From NCBI RefSeq assembly GCF_029968035.1, contig NZ_JASCIQ010000014.1:1-64000 (forward strand): DNA of 64,000 nucleotides, read 5' to 3'. Shown here in pieces: positions 15,698 through 23,344 of the stretch. The translations under genes and the position numbers were made by a program. Below the pieces are notes generated by a model that saw nothing but the letters and a program-made list of their open reading frames with translations, ran no database searches and was not told where the DNA came from. Position 1 is the stretch's first letter. Every line of letters begins with the position of its first letter. This stretch comes from Streptomyces cavernicola (GTDB lineage: Bacteria > Actinomycetota > Actinomycetes > Streptomycetales > Streptomycetaceae).

Positions 15698-16243
15698 TCA
15701 GGGGACGGTGATCTCGCGTACGGGGTCGCTGCCGTCCCAGCCGCGGGCCGCCTCCCGGATCGTGTCGAAGAAGCCGCCCCACTGCGCGGTCTCGATGACC
15801 TCGACGACGGTGCCGCCGTGCTCCTCGGTGGGCAGATAGGCGAAGCGGCTGCCGGGCCCGGAGTCGCCGTGGTGGTAGGGCTCGACGTCGGCCTCGGCAA
15901 AGCGGGCGAGGAACGCGTCGTAGGTGTCGTCGCCCTGGCCGGTGGCGAAGTGCCCCACGTGGTGCAGGCCTTCGCCGCGCTCCTTGAGGAAGTCGCGGTA
16001 GGCGCTGGGCGCTTCGGGGTTGAGCTGCTGGATGAGTTCGATCTGTACGTCGCCCGCCTGGGCGATACCGACGGCGATCCGGGCATCGGTGGGTTCGCCC
16101 AGGTAGAAGGTGCGGGCGATGGCGGCCTGCGGGAAGTGGAAGAACGGGCCGACGCCGAGGTTCGCCGTCCAGTGCCGCATCGCGGCGTCGATGTCCCGTA
16201 CCACATAGCCGAGTTGGTCTATCGATCCGATCCAGGGTGCCAT
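15698..16243 (-). CDS. VOC/glyoxalase-fold protein
   Basis: A 181-residue protein with two beta-alpha-beta-beta-beta modules of the vicinal oxygen chelate fold. Candidate metal ligands are His in DQLGYVVRDIDAAMRHW, Glu in QIELIQQL, His-His in GLHHVGHFA and Glu in TVVEVIE. This pattern occurs in dioxygenases, epimerases and lyases, so the reaction is not predictable. ATG 16243 has GGAGG eight bases upstream. It is divergent from padR across 152 bases that contain a perfect 12-base palindrome. Confidence 0.85.
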   Translation of the reverse strand: MAPWIGSIDQLGYVVRDIDAAMRHWTANLGVGPFFHFPQAAIARTFYLGEPTDARIAVGIAQAGDVQIELIQQLNPEAPSAYRDFLKERGEGLHHVGHFATGQGDDTYDAFLARFAEADVEPYHHGDSGPGSRFAYLPTEEHGGTVVEVIETAQWGGFFDTIREAARGWDGSDPVREITVP

Positions 16244-16376
16244 CTGTCCTCCAGGGACATGGGTTCGCGAGGGGGTACGAGGCTTCGCGAGGCGGAGGGG
16301 GAATGCGCCGGACCGGGCGCTCCCCGAGGAAGGGGCCGCTGCCGGTACTTCGACGACCGGCAGCCGGATAGGTTGC

Positions 16377-16388
16377 CCATATATATGG
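16377..16388. promoter_or_regulatory. Candidate PadR operator
   Basis: CCATATATATGG is a perfect 12-base palindrome, the only AT-rich tract in the region. It ends 7 bases before the padR ATG and lies between padR and the VOC gene. PadR-family operators are typically such ATAT/ATGT dyads, so autorepression and control of the divergent operon are likely. Confidence 0.6.
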
Positions 16389-16395
16389 AAGATAG

Positions 16396-17028
16396 ATGGA
16401 GGTGGCAAGCCCCTTGAAGCAGATCGATCCGCCGGACGACGCCGAGCCGGACAACGTCCAGCCGGAGCAGGCCGAGCCGGAACAGGTCCAGCCGGAGCAG
16501 GTCGAGTTGACGGCGACCGCGTGGACCGCGCTCGGGTTCATCGCGGTGCGGCCGCGGTCCGGGTACGAGATCAAGCAGGCCTGCGCGGAGACCGTGGACG
16601 CCTTCTGGGGTGTCAGCTACGCCCAGCTCTATCCGCAGCTCAAGCGGCTGCGCGAGGCCTGGTTCATCACGGGTGAGGAGAGCGGGGGCGGGCGCCGCCA
16701 GGTGGTGTGGCACGTGACCGAACGGGGTCGGCGGGCCCTGGACGCGTGGCTCGTCAGACCGCCCGCGCCGCCGCAGCTGCGCGACGAGGCCCTGCTGAAG
16801 CTGCAGTTCGTGCAGTCGCTCAGCCCGGCCCAGGCGCTGCCGCTGATCCGCGCCAAGCGCCGGGAGTTCGAGGAGTGGATCGCCCGGTTCACACCCGAGG
16901 GGCCGCCGTCCTCCCCTGACGAACCCGCCGATCTCCTCCACTCGTACGCCCTGACCATGGCTCGGGCGGGCCTGACCTGGTGCGATGCCGTCGAAAAGGC
17001 ACTGGACGGCGCGGCCGGGAGCCGGTGA
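16396..17028 (+). CDS. PadR-family transcriptional regulator
   Basis: A 210-residue regulator with the PadR winged helix at residues 38-120. It includes RSGYEIKQACAETVDAFWG, SYAQLYPQLKRLREAWFI and the wing GGGRRQVVWHVTERGRRALD, then a C-terminal dimerisation domain. The first 36 residues are a Pro/Glu/Gln-rich extension with a repeated (Q/A)EPEQVQPEQ-like unit not usual for the family. ATG 16396 has GGAAG upstream; TTG 16414 after GGAGG is an alternative start. It probably controls the divergent VOC/alcohol dehydrogenase genes and perhaps the steroid genes downstream. Confidence 0.9.
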   Translation: MEVASPLKQIDPPDDAEPDNVQPEQAEPEQVQPEQVELTATAWTALGFIAVRPRSGYEIKQACAETVDAFWGVSYAQLYPQLKRLREAWFITGEESGGGRRQVVWHVTERGRRALDAWLVRPPAPPQLRDEALLKLQFVQSLSPAQALPLIRAKRREFEEWIARFTPEGPPSSPDEPADLLHSYALTMARAGLTWCDAVEKALDGAAGSR

Positions 17029-17221
17029 TCCGAGGGTCGTGCTCCCACTGAGTGGGAAGCGCGGCTTGTCCGCCGGGGCGGCCAGGTTGGAGCGTGCAGT
17101 CACTCCCGAGGGGCCCGGGAGAGAGGGCGCACGACCGGCTGTGCCGGTACGGATCGGACCGGGTCCACGCCCAGCTTCGGCTTCGGCTATCGCTCTGGCT
17201 TCGGCGAAGGGAACAGTCACA

Positions 17222-18871
17222 GTGGACTGGGATCACGAGTACGACGTGGTGGTGGTCGGCTCCGGTGGGGGCGGCCTGACCGCCGCGATCACCGCGCAGC
17301 TGCACGGCATGTCCGCCCTGGTGGTGGAGAAGACCGACCGGTACGGCGGCTCCACCGCGCTGTCCGGGGGCGGGCTGTGGATACCGGACAACCTCTACCT
17401 CCAACAGGCCGGGCAGCGCGACTCGTTCGACAACGCCATGGACTACCTGGACGCCACCGTCGGCGACCAGGTCAGCGAGGAGCGCAAGGCGGCCTACCTG
17501 AAGCGGGGCCCGCAGATGCTGCGCTTTCTGCACGAGCGCACGGACTGGGTGCGGTTCAAGTACGTGCCGGGGTACGCGGACTACTATCCCGAGCGCAAGG
17601 GCGGCAAGCCGGCGGGCCGGACCATCGAGCCGGACCCCCTCGACCTGCGCAAGCTCGGCCCGGAGCAGGCGAATCTGCGGACCAACGAGCTGCCCACGTA
17701 CGGATTGACGATCACGCAGTACGACTTCCGCTTCCTCAACATGGCGGCCCGTACGTGGAAGGGCCGCAGGACTGCGGCGAAGATGGCGGCGGCGGCCGCC
17801 AAGAATCTGCTCACCGGCAAGAAGATGGCGGCGCTCGGCACCGCCCTGGTCGGTCGTCTGCGGCTCGCCCTTGCCGCGTCCGGCGGCGGCCTGTGGCTCA
17901 ACTCCCCTTTCCGTGAGCTGGTGTTGGAGGACGGCAAGGCCGTCGGGTTGCGCGTCGAGAGGGACGGGCGCGAGGTGACCGTACGGGCGAGGCGGGGTGT
18001 GGTGTTCGCCGCGGGCGGCTTCTCGCACAGCCAGGAGTTGCGGGAGAAGTACCTGCCGCGGCCCACGTCCGCGTCCTGGACGCACTCCTCGCCGGGACAG
18101 ATCGGGGACGTGCTCACGGCCGGGGTCGACGCGGGCGCCGCGCTCGCCCTGATGGACAAGGTGTGGGGCGCGCCCTCCACGCCGGTTCCCGGCGGCGGGC
18201 TGTTCTTCCTGGTCGCGGACCGCGCCGTGCCCGGCATGGTGATCGTGAACGGCGAGGGGAAGCGCTTCGTCAACGAGGCCGCCCCGTACCACGAGTTCGT
18301 GGACGCGATGTACGCGAGCCCGAGCGCGCCCGAGAACTCCTGGATCATCATCGACTCGGTCACGCGCAAGCGTTACCCGTTCGTCGGCCTGGTGCCGGGC
18401 CAGAAGTTCCCGAAGGCGTTCGAGGACGAGGGCATCCTCAAGACCGCCGACTCGGTGCGGGAACTCGCCGCGCAGATCGACGTCCCCGCGGAAGCGCTTG
18501 AGCAGACAATCGAGCGCTTCAACTCCCTTGCCGAGCAGGGCAGGGACGCCGACTTCGGGCGCGGCGACAGCACGTACGACCGCTACTACGGCGACCCCAC
18601 GCTGCCCAACCCCAACCTTCATCCGCTGACCCGGGGCCCGTACTACGCGCTGCCGGTGAAACCCGGCGACCTGGGCACCAAGGGCGGGCTGCTCACCGAC
18701 GAGCACGCGCGCGTGCTGCGTGAGGACGGCACGCCGATCGGCGGCCTGTACGCCACCGGCAACTGCTCGGCGGCCGTGATGGGCGACACCTATCCCGGCC
18801 CCGGCTCGACCATCGGGCCCTCCATGACCTTCGGCTATGTCGCCGCCACCCACATGAAGGACGCGTCATGA
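17222..18871 (+). CDS. kstD: 3-ketosteroid delta1-dehydrogenase (KstD-type flavoprotein)
   Basis: A 549-residue FAD enzyme. The dinucleotide motif is YDVVVVGSGGGGLTAAITA (residues 8-26), followed by the KstD signature ALVVEKTDRYGGSTALSGGG. The C-terminus holds the second family motif, with GGLYATGNCSAAVMGDTYPG then STIGPSMTFGYVAA. These fit flavoproteins that introduce the 1,2-double bond in the A ring of 3-ketosteroids, though fumarate-reductase-like relatives act on other substrates. GTG 17222 is preceded by GAAGGGA. The stop overlaps the kshA start (ATGA), so the pair is coupled. It follows padR by 193 bases. Confidence 0.88.
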   Translation: MDWDHEYDVVVVGSGGGGLTAAITAQLHGMSALVVEKTDRYGGSTALSGGGLWIPDNLYLQQAGQRDSFDNAMDYLDATVGDQVSEERKAAYLKRGPQMLRFLHERTDWVRFKYVPGYADYYPERKGGKPAGRTIEPDPLDLRKLGPEQANLRTNELPTYGLTITQYDFRFLNMAARTWKGRRTAAKMAAAAAKNLLTGKKMAALGTALVGRLRLALAASGGGLWLNSPFRELVLEDGKAVGLRVERDGREVTVRARRGVVFAAGGFSHSQELREKYLPRPTSASWTHSSPGQIGDVLTAGVDAGAALALMDKVWGAPSTPVPGGGLFFLVADRAVPGMVIVNGEGKRFVNEAAPYHEFVDAMYASPSAPENSWIIIDSVTRKRYPFVGLVPGQKFPKAFEDEGILKTADSVRELAAQIDVPAEALEQTIERFNSLAEQGRDADFGRGDSTYDRYYGDPTLPNPNLHPLTRGPYYALPVKPGDLGTKGGLLTDEHARVLREDGTPIGGLYATGNCSAAVMGDTYPGPGSTIGPSMTFGYVAATHMKDAS

Positions 18872-20013
18872 GCTTCCACGCGATCAAGACCGGCGCGATG
18901 CCGGACCGTTTCGCCCGCGGCTGGCACTGCCTGGGCCTGGCCGAGTCGTTCAAGGACGGCAAGCCGCACCAGATCGAGGCGTTCGGCACCAAGCTCGTGG
19001 TGTTCCAGGGCGAGAGCGGCGAGCTGCACGTCCTCAACGCCTACTGCCCGCACATGGGCGGCGACCTGAGCCAGGGCACCGTCAAGGGCGACGCGGTGGC
19101 CTGCCCGTTCCACGACTGGCGCTGGTCGGGCGACGGGCGCTGCGCCGGCATCCCGTACGCCCGGCGGGTGCCGCGGGCCGCGAAGACCCGGAGCTGGACC
19201 ACGCTGGAGGAGAACCGGCAGCTGTTCGTCTGGCACGACCCGCAGGGCAACCCGCCGATCCCGGAGCAGGCGATCCCGCGGATCGAGGGCGCGTTCAGCG
19301 ACGAATGGAGCCAGTGGACCTGGAACCAGATCCTGATCGAGGGCTCGCACCCGCGCGAGATCATCGACAACAACTCCGACATGGCGCACTTCTTCTACGT
19401 GCACTACTCGTTCCCCACGTACTTCCAGAACGTCCTCGAAGGCCACACCGCGGCCCAGCGGATGAACTTCGAGTACCGCCAGGACTACGACCTCGGCATG
19501 GTCCCGCCCGGCACCGAACCCGCGGTCAACCGCTCCGAGGCCGCGTACTACGGGCCCTCCTACATGATCGACTACCTGTGGAGCCCGGTCGGCGGCGGCC
19601 AGGAGCTGGAGGCTGTGCTGATCAACAGCCACTATCCGGTGCGGCAGGACGCGTTCATGCTGCAGTTCGGCGTGATCGTGAAGAAGCTGCCCGGCATGGA
19701 CAACGAGGCGGCGAACGCGGCGGCCCAGCAGTTCGGCGCGGGCGTGGAGATCGGCTTCCGGCAGGACGCGGAGATCTGGCAGAACAAGGCCCGCGTCGAC
19801 AACCCGCTGCTCACCGAGGAGGACGGGCCGATCTACCAACTCCGGCGCTGGTACCAGCAGTTCTACGTCGATGTGGAGGACATCACCCCGGAGATGACCA
19901 ACCGTTTCGAGTTCGAGCTGGACACCAGCCGGGCCGACAAGGTGTGGCGCGAGGAGGTCGCCGAGAACCTGGCGGCGGGCCGCGTGGTGTCCCACACCTC
20001 GACGATCTCCTGA
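18868..20013 (+). CDS. kshA: 3-ketosteroid 9-alpha-hydroxylase oxygenase (Rieske type)
   Basis: A 381-residue Rieske non-heme iron oxygenase. The [2Fe-2S] ligands are in YCPHMGGDLSQGT and ACPFHDWRWSGDG (C-x-H and C-x2-H). The mononuclear iron region reads EIIDNNSDMAHFFYVHY, and the C-terminal part contains RWYQQFYVDVEDITPEMT. All of these closely match KshA proteins as I recall them. The enzyme needs a reductase (KshB), which is not in the window. Coupled to kstD, it would open ring B of steroid nuclei. A strong terminator follows. Confidence 0.9.
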   Translation: MSFHAIKTGAMPDRFARGWHCLGLAESFKDGKPHQIEAFGTKLVVFQGESGELHVLNAYCPHMGGDLSQGTVKGDAVACPFHDWRWSGDGRCAGIPYARRVPRAAKTRSWTTLEENRQLFVWHDPQGNPPIPEQAIPRIEGAFSDEWSQWTWNQILIEGSHPREIIDNNSDMAHFFYVHYSFPTYFQNVLEGHTAAQRMNFEYRQDYDLGMVPPGTEPAVNRSEAAYYGPSYMIDYLWSPVGGGQELEAVLINSHYPVRQDAFMLQFGVIVKKLPGMDNEAANAAAQQFGAGVEIGFRQDAEIWQNKARVDNPLLTEEDGPIYQLRRWYQQFYVDVEDITPEMTNRFEFELDTSRADKVWREEVAENLAAGRVVSHTSTIS

Positions 20014-20058
20014 GCTCCTCCTGAGCTCCTCCTGAGGCCGAAGGCCCGGCCCCGGTCT

Positions 20059-20101
20059 CCCGGCACCGGCCCCCTCGGGCGCTGAGGGGGCCGGTGCCGG
20101 G
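20059..20101. terminator. Bidirectional terminator between kshA and the aminopeptidase
   Basis: Perfect 18-base arms (CCCGGCACCGGCCCCCTC / GAGGGGGCCGGTGCCGGG) with a 7-base loop lie between the convergent genes. Confidence 0.75.
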
Positions 20102-20118
20102 TCGACGACGCGGGTCGA

Positions 20119-21552
20119 TCAGCCCGCGAACCGCGCCATCCACGCCTCGACCTCGTCCGCCGAGCGGGGCAGGCCCGCGGACAGGTTCTCGTGGCCGTCC
20201 TCGGTGACGACCAGGTCGTCCTCGATGCGGACGCCGATGCCGCGCCACTCCTCGGGCACCGTCAGGTCGTCCGCCTGGAAGTACAGGCCCGGCTCGACGG
20301 TCAGGCACATGCCCGGCATCAGCACCCCGTCGACGTACTCCTCCGTGCGGGCCTGGGCGCAGTCGTGGACGTCGAGGCCGAGCATGTGGCCGGTGCCGGC
20401 CATGGTGAAGCGGCGCTGCAGACCGAGTTCGTACGCGCGCTCGGCGGGGCCCTCGATGAAGCCCCAGTCGACGAGCCGGGCCGCGAGGTACCGCTGGGCC
20501 GCCTCGTGGAAGTCGCGGTACGCGGCGCCCGGCTTGACGGCCGCGATGCCCGCCTCCTGGGCCGCGTACACGGCGTCGTAGACCTCGCGCTGCAGCGGCG
20601 TGAACGTGCCGCTGATCGGGAGGGTGCGGGTGACGTCGGCGGTGTAGAGGGTGTGGGTCTCCACCCCGGCGTCGAGCAGGAGCAGGTCCCCCGGGCGTAC
20701 CGGGCCGTCGTTGTCCTGCCAGTGCATGATCGTGGCGTGCTCGCCGGCCGCGCAGATCGTGCCGTAGCCGACGGCGTTGCCCTCCAGGCGGGCCCGGCGG
20801 AAGAACGAGCCCTCGATCCAGCGCTCGGACGAGGCGATCGCGCGGGACAACTCCCCCACGACGTCGGTGAATCCGCGGACCGTGGAGTCCACGGCCTTGC
20901 GGAGTTCGGCCAGCTCCCAGCTGTCCTTGACGGTGCGGAGGTCGCTGAGCGCGGCCTCCAGCTCGGCGTCGCGCTCCTCGTCGGTGGCGACGGCGGCTTC
21001 GAGGGCCGGGTCGACGCCCCGGACGATGCGGGTCGCCGCGCCCGGGTTCTTCGTACGGGCCGCGGCCAGGTCGGCGGCGGCCGTGCGGACGTCACGACAG
21101 GGCAGGCCGAGGACGCGCTCCGACTCGGCGAGGGAGCGGCGCCGGCCGGTCCACAGCTCCGCGTGCGAGCCGGTCCAGAACTCGTCGTCGTCCCTGCTGT
21201 CGCGCGGCAGCTGGAAGCAGTAGGCGTCGTGGCCGCCGTCCGCGCGGGGTTCGAGGACGAGCGCGCCGTCCCTGGCCTGGTCGCCGGTCATGTGGACGTA
21301 GCCGGAGTACGGGCGGAAGGGGTAAGTGTCGTCGTTGGAGCGGACCTTGAGGTTGCCGGAGGGGACCACGAGGCGTTCGCCGGGGAAGCGCGCGGAGAGC
21401 GCGGCGCGGCGGACGGCCGCGTACGGGGCCTGCTCGGCGAGTTCGAGGTCGTGCTGTTCGGTGTCCGCCCAGCCGGTCCGCATCAGGGCGGACAGTTCCT
21501 CGGAGATCCCCGAGTAGAGGCCGTTCTTGCGACGCTTTGCCACGTCGTGCAC
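20119..21552 (-). CDS. pepP: Xaa-Pro aminopeptidase (M24B)
   Basis: A 477-residue cytoplasmic metallopeptidase. The N-terminal creatinase-like domain (residues 1-200) is followed by the pita-bread catalytic domain with the five metal ligands. These are Asp in LLLLDAGVETHTLYTADVTR (two), His in GTGHMLGLDVHD, Glu in LTVEPGLYFQ and Glu in GVRIEDDLVVTEDG. It removes N-terminal residues preceding proline. Length is normal for actinobacterial PepP. Start ATG 21552. Divergent from a LuxR-type regulator gene; whether that regulator controls it is unknown. Confidence 0.93.
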   Translation of the reverse strand: MHDVAKRRKNGLYSGISEELSALMRTGWADTEQHDLELAEQAPYAAVRRAALSARFPGERLVVPSGNLKVRSNDDTYPFRPYSGYVHMTGDQARDGALVLEPRADGGHDAYCFQLPRDSRDDDEFWTGSHAELWTGRRRSLAESERVLGLPCRDVRTAAADLAAARTKNPGAATRIVRGVDPALEAAVATDEERDAELEAALSDLRTVKDSWELAELRKAVDSTVRGFTDVVGELSRAIASSERWIEGSFFRRARLEGNAVGYGTICAAGEHATIMHWQDNDGPVRPGDLLLLDAGVETHTLYTADVTRTLPISGTFTPLQREVYDAVYAAQEAGIAAVKPGAAYRDFHEAAQRYLAARLVDWGFIEGPAERAYELGLQRRFTMAGTGHMLGLDVHDCAQARTEEYVDGVLMPGMCLTVEPGLYFQADDLTVPEEWRGIGVRIEDDLVVTEDGHENLSAGLPRSADEVEAWMARFAG

Positions 21553-21688
21553 CTTCTTCCGCTGAGAGGGCTGGGGGACCAGGTCTGGTCGTCGAGTTCG
21601 CTGGGACCGTACTCCGTGCGTGGCGGGGTTCGGGGCCGCAGAGTGCCAGTGGCACTAATCGGCCACCGTCCGGCGAGGACGCTCGATA

Positions 21689-22681
21689 ATGCGGGGTATG
21701 GCGAACGAGAAGATCGGTGAGGCGCTCCGGCTCCTGGGCATCGGGCCGGCGGCGGGCCGGGCCTATCTGGCCCTCCTCGAACGGGCCCCCGCCCCGCTGG
21801 CCGCGGTCGGCGCGGCAGCGGACCTGAGCGGTGCCCAACTCACGGCGGCCTACGGCGAGTTGGTGGACGCGGGTCTTGCCGGCGCCGTCGGCCGGGACGG
21901 GGATCTGGCGGTCCCTGTGCCGCCCGCCGCGGGCCTGGAGATCCTCGCCCGGCACCGGGCGGCGGAGCTCGCCGAGTCGCGCATCGCCGTCGGCGGCGCG
22001 TTCGACTCGTTCCGCCGGCTGCGGCTCGCCGCGCACACCGACGACCTGGTCGAGGTGGTCACGGGCGAGGCGATCGGCCCCCGGATCCGGCAGGCGTGGG
22101 CCAGTGCGCGCGAGCAGATCCGGCAGCTGGAGTCGCCCCCGTACTTCCCCATCCCCGGGGCCATCGACGACGCTCTGGCCACGATCGCCCGCGGGGTGAC
22201 GCAGCGTGTCGTCTACTCGCGGGAGTCGCTCGAACATCCGGGCCAGCTGGCCACGGTCGTCGAGCCGTGCGTCGAGGCCGGCGAGCAGGCCAGGGTCCTC
22301 GACTCGGTGCCGGTCAAGCTCGTGATCATCGACGAGGCGTACGCGCTGGTGTCGTCGTCGATCCGGGAGTCCGACGTGCACGACTCGATGCTGGTCGTGC
22401 AGCCGTGCGGGCTGCTCTCCGCGCTCGTGGCCCTGTTCGAGCAGTGCTGGCGCGGCGCCCTCCCCTTCCACGGCCGCACCGCCCGCCCGGCCGGGCTCGC
22501 ACCCGCCGACCGGCGCCTGCTTCGGCTCCTCGCCGGGGGCGTGGCCGACGACGTGATCGCCCGCGAACTGGGCGTCAGCCGCCGTACGTTGTTCCGCCGC
22601 CTGCAGATCCTGATGGCCCGCCTCGGCGCCGCGAACCGCTTCCAACTGGCCCTGCAGGCGCAGCGGGCGGGGTGGTTGTGA
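21689..22681 (+). CDS. TrmB/LuxR-type transcriptional regulator
   Basis: A 330-residue regulator with a TrmB-like winged helix at residues 8-75 (GIGPAAGRAYLALLERAPA, then the GAQLTAAYGELVDAGL helix). A central domain follows, and then a C-terminal LuxR helix-turn-helix (residues 270-325, LLRLLAGGVADDVIARELG then SRRTLFRRLQILMARLGA). This two-HTH arrangement is a large Streptomyces orphan-regulator group, often linked to secondary metabolism or antibiotic sensing. ATG 21689 or ATG 21698 may be used. It is divergent from pepP and 123 bases from the convergent acetyltransferase gene. Confidence 0.85.
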   Translation: MRGMANEKIGEALRLLGIGPAAGRAYLALLERAPAPLAAVGAAADLSGAQLTAAYGELVDAGLAGAVGRDGDLAVPVPPAAGLEILARHRAAELAESRIAVGGAFDSFRRLRLAAHTDDLVEVVTGEAIGPRIRQAWASAREQIRQLESPPYFPIPGAIDDALATIARGVTQRVVYSRESLEHPGQLATVVEPCVEAGEQARVLDSVPVKLVIIDEAYALVSSSIRESDVHDSMLVVQPCGLLSALVALFEQCWRGALPFHGRTARPAGLAPADRRLLRLLAGGVADDVIARELGVSRRTLFRRLQILMARLGAANRFQLALQAQRAGWL

Positions 22682-22804
22682 GGGGCCGTCCGGCCGACTG
22701 CTTCGGGCTTCGGGCTCCGGTTCTGGGCCTGTGGTGGAGCTGAGAGCCGGGGGACGGTGCGTCGGCGCGCGGCCGAATCCCCCTCGCGCTGGGCGGACTT
22801 GGCC

Positions 22805-23293
22805 CTACAGGCCGAGCTTGAAGCCGTCGTGGCTGCGGGTGAAGCCGAGCCGCGCGTAGAAGCGGTGGGCGTCCTGCCGCTGCTTGTTGCTCGTCAGCTG
22901 GACGAGGCGGCAGCCACGCGCGCGGGCCCGCTCGATCGCGCGCTCCATGAGCGTGCGGCCCAGGCCGCCGCCCCGCCGGTCGGCGCGGACGCGTACCGCT
23001 TCGAGCAGGGCCCGCTCGGCGCTGCCCTTGCCGAGGCCGGGGATGTAGGTCGCCTGCAGGCAGCCCACCACCGTCCCACCCTCGGCTTCGCCGGCCGTGT
23101 CCTCGACGAGGACCAGCATCTCGTTGCGGGAGTCCGCTTCGATCGCCGCGAAGGCCCGCTCGTACGCCTCCGTCACCGCGACCGTGCCCGGGTCCACGAC
23201 CCGCTCCTCGTCGGCGAGCAGGGCGAGCACGCACGGCAGGTCGCCGCGGGTGGCGGGGCGCAGGGTGAGGACGGGGGCGGGTTCGGCGGTCAT
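22805..23293 (-). CDS. GNAT-family N-acetyltransferase
   Basis: A 162-residue acetyltransferase with the acetyl-CoA loop in VRVRADRRGGGLGRTLMERA, preceded by the beta-bulge strand (VGCLQATYIPG) and followed by VQLTSNKQRQDAHRFYARLG. The substrate cannot be read from sequence. It lies 51 bases beyond the NRPS gene on the same strand, so co-transcription and tailoring or self-protection of the NRPS product are possible but unproven. Confidence 0.88.
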   Translation of the reverse strand: MTAEPAPVLTLRPATRGDLPCVLALLADEERVVDPGTVAVTEAYERAFAAIEADSRNEMLVLVEDTAGEAEGGTVVGCLQATYIPGLGKGSAERALLEAVRVRADRRGGGLGRTLMERAIERARARGCRLVQLTSNKQRQDAHRFYARLGFTRSHDGFKLGL

Positions 23294-23344
23294 GACGCAG
23301 ACCCTAAGGGGCGTCCCGCCTGGGCGAGTCGGCCGGGCCCGGCC

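Noticed and set aside
21689..22743. Regulator as direct controller of the Xaa-Pro aminopeptidase
   Set aside because: Divergent position alone is weak evidence; no dyad was found in the 136-base gap, so the link was not claimed.
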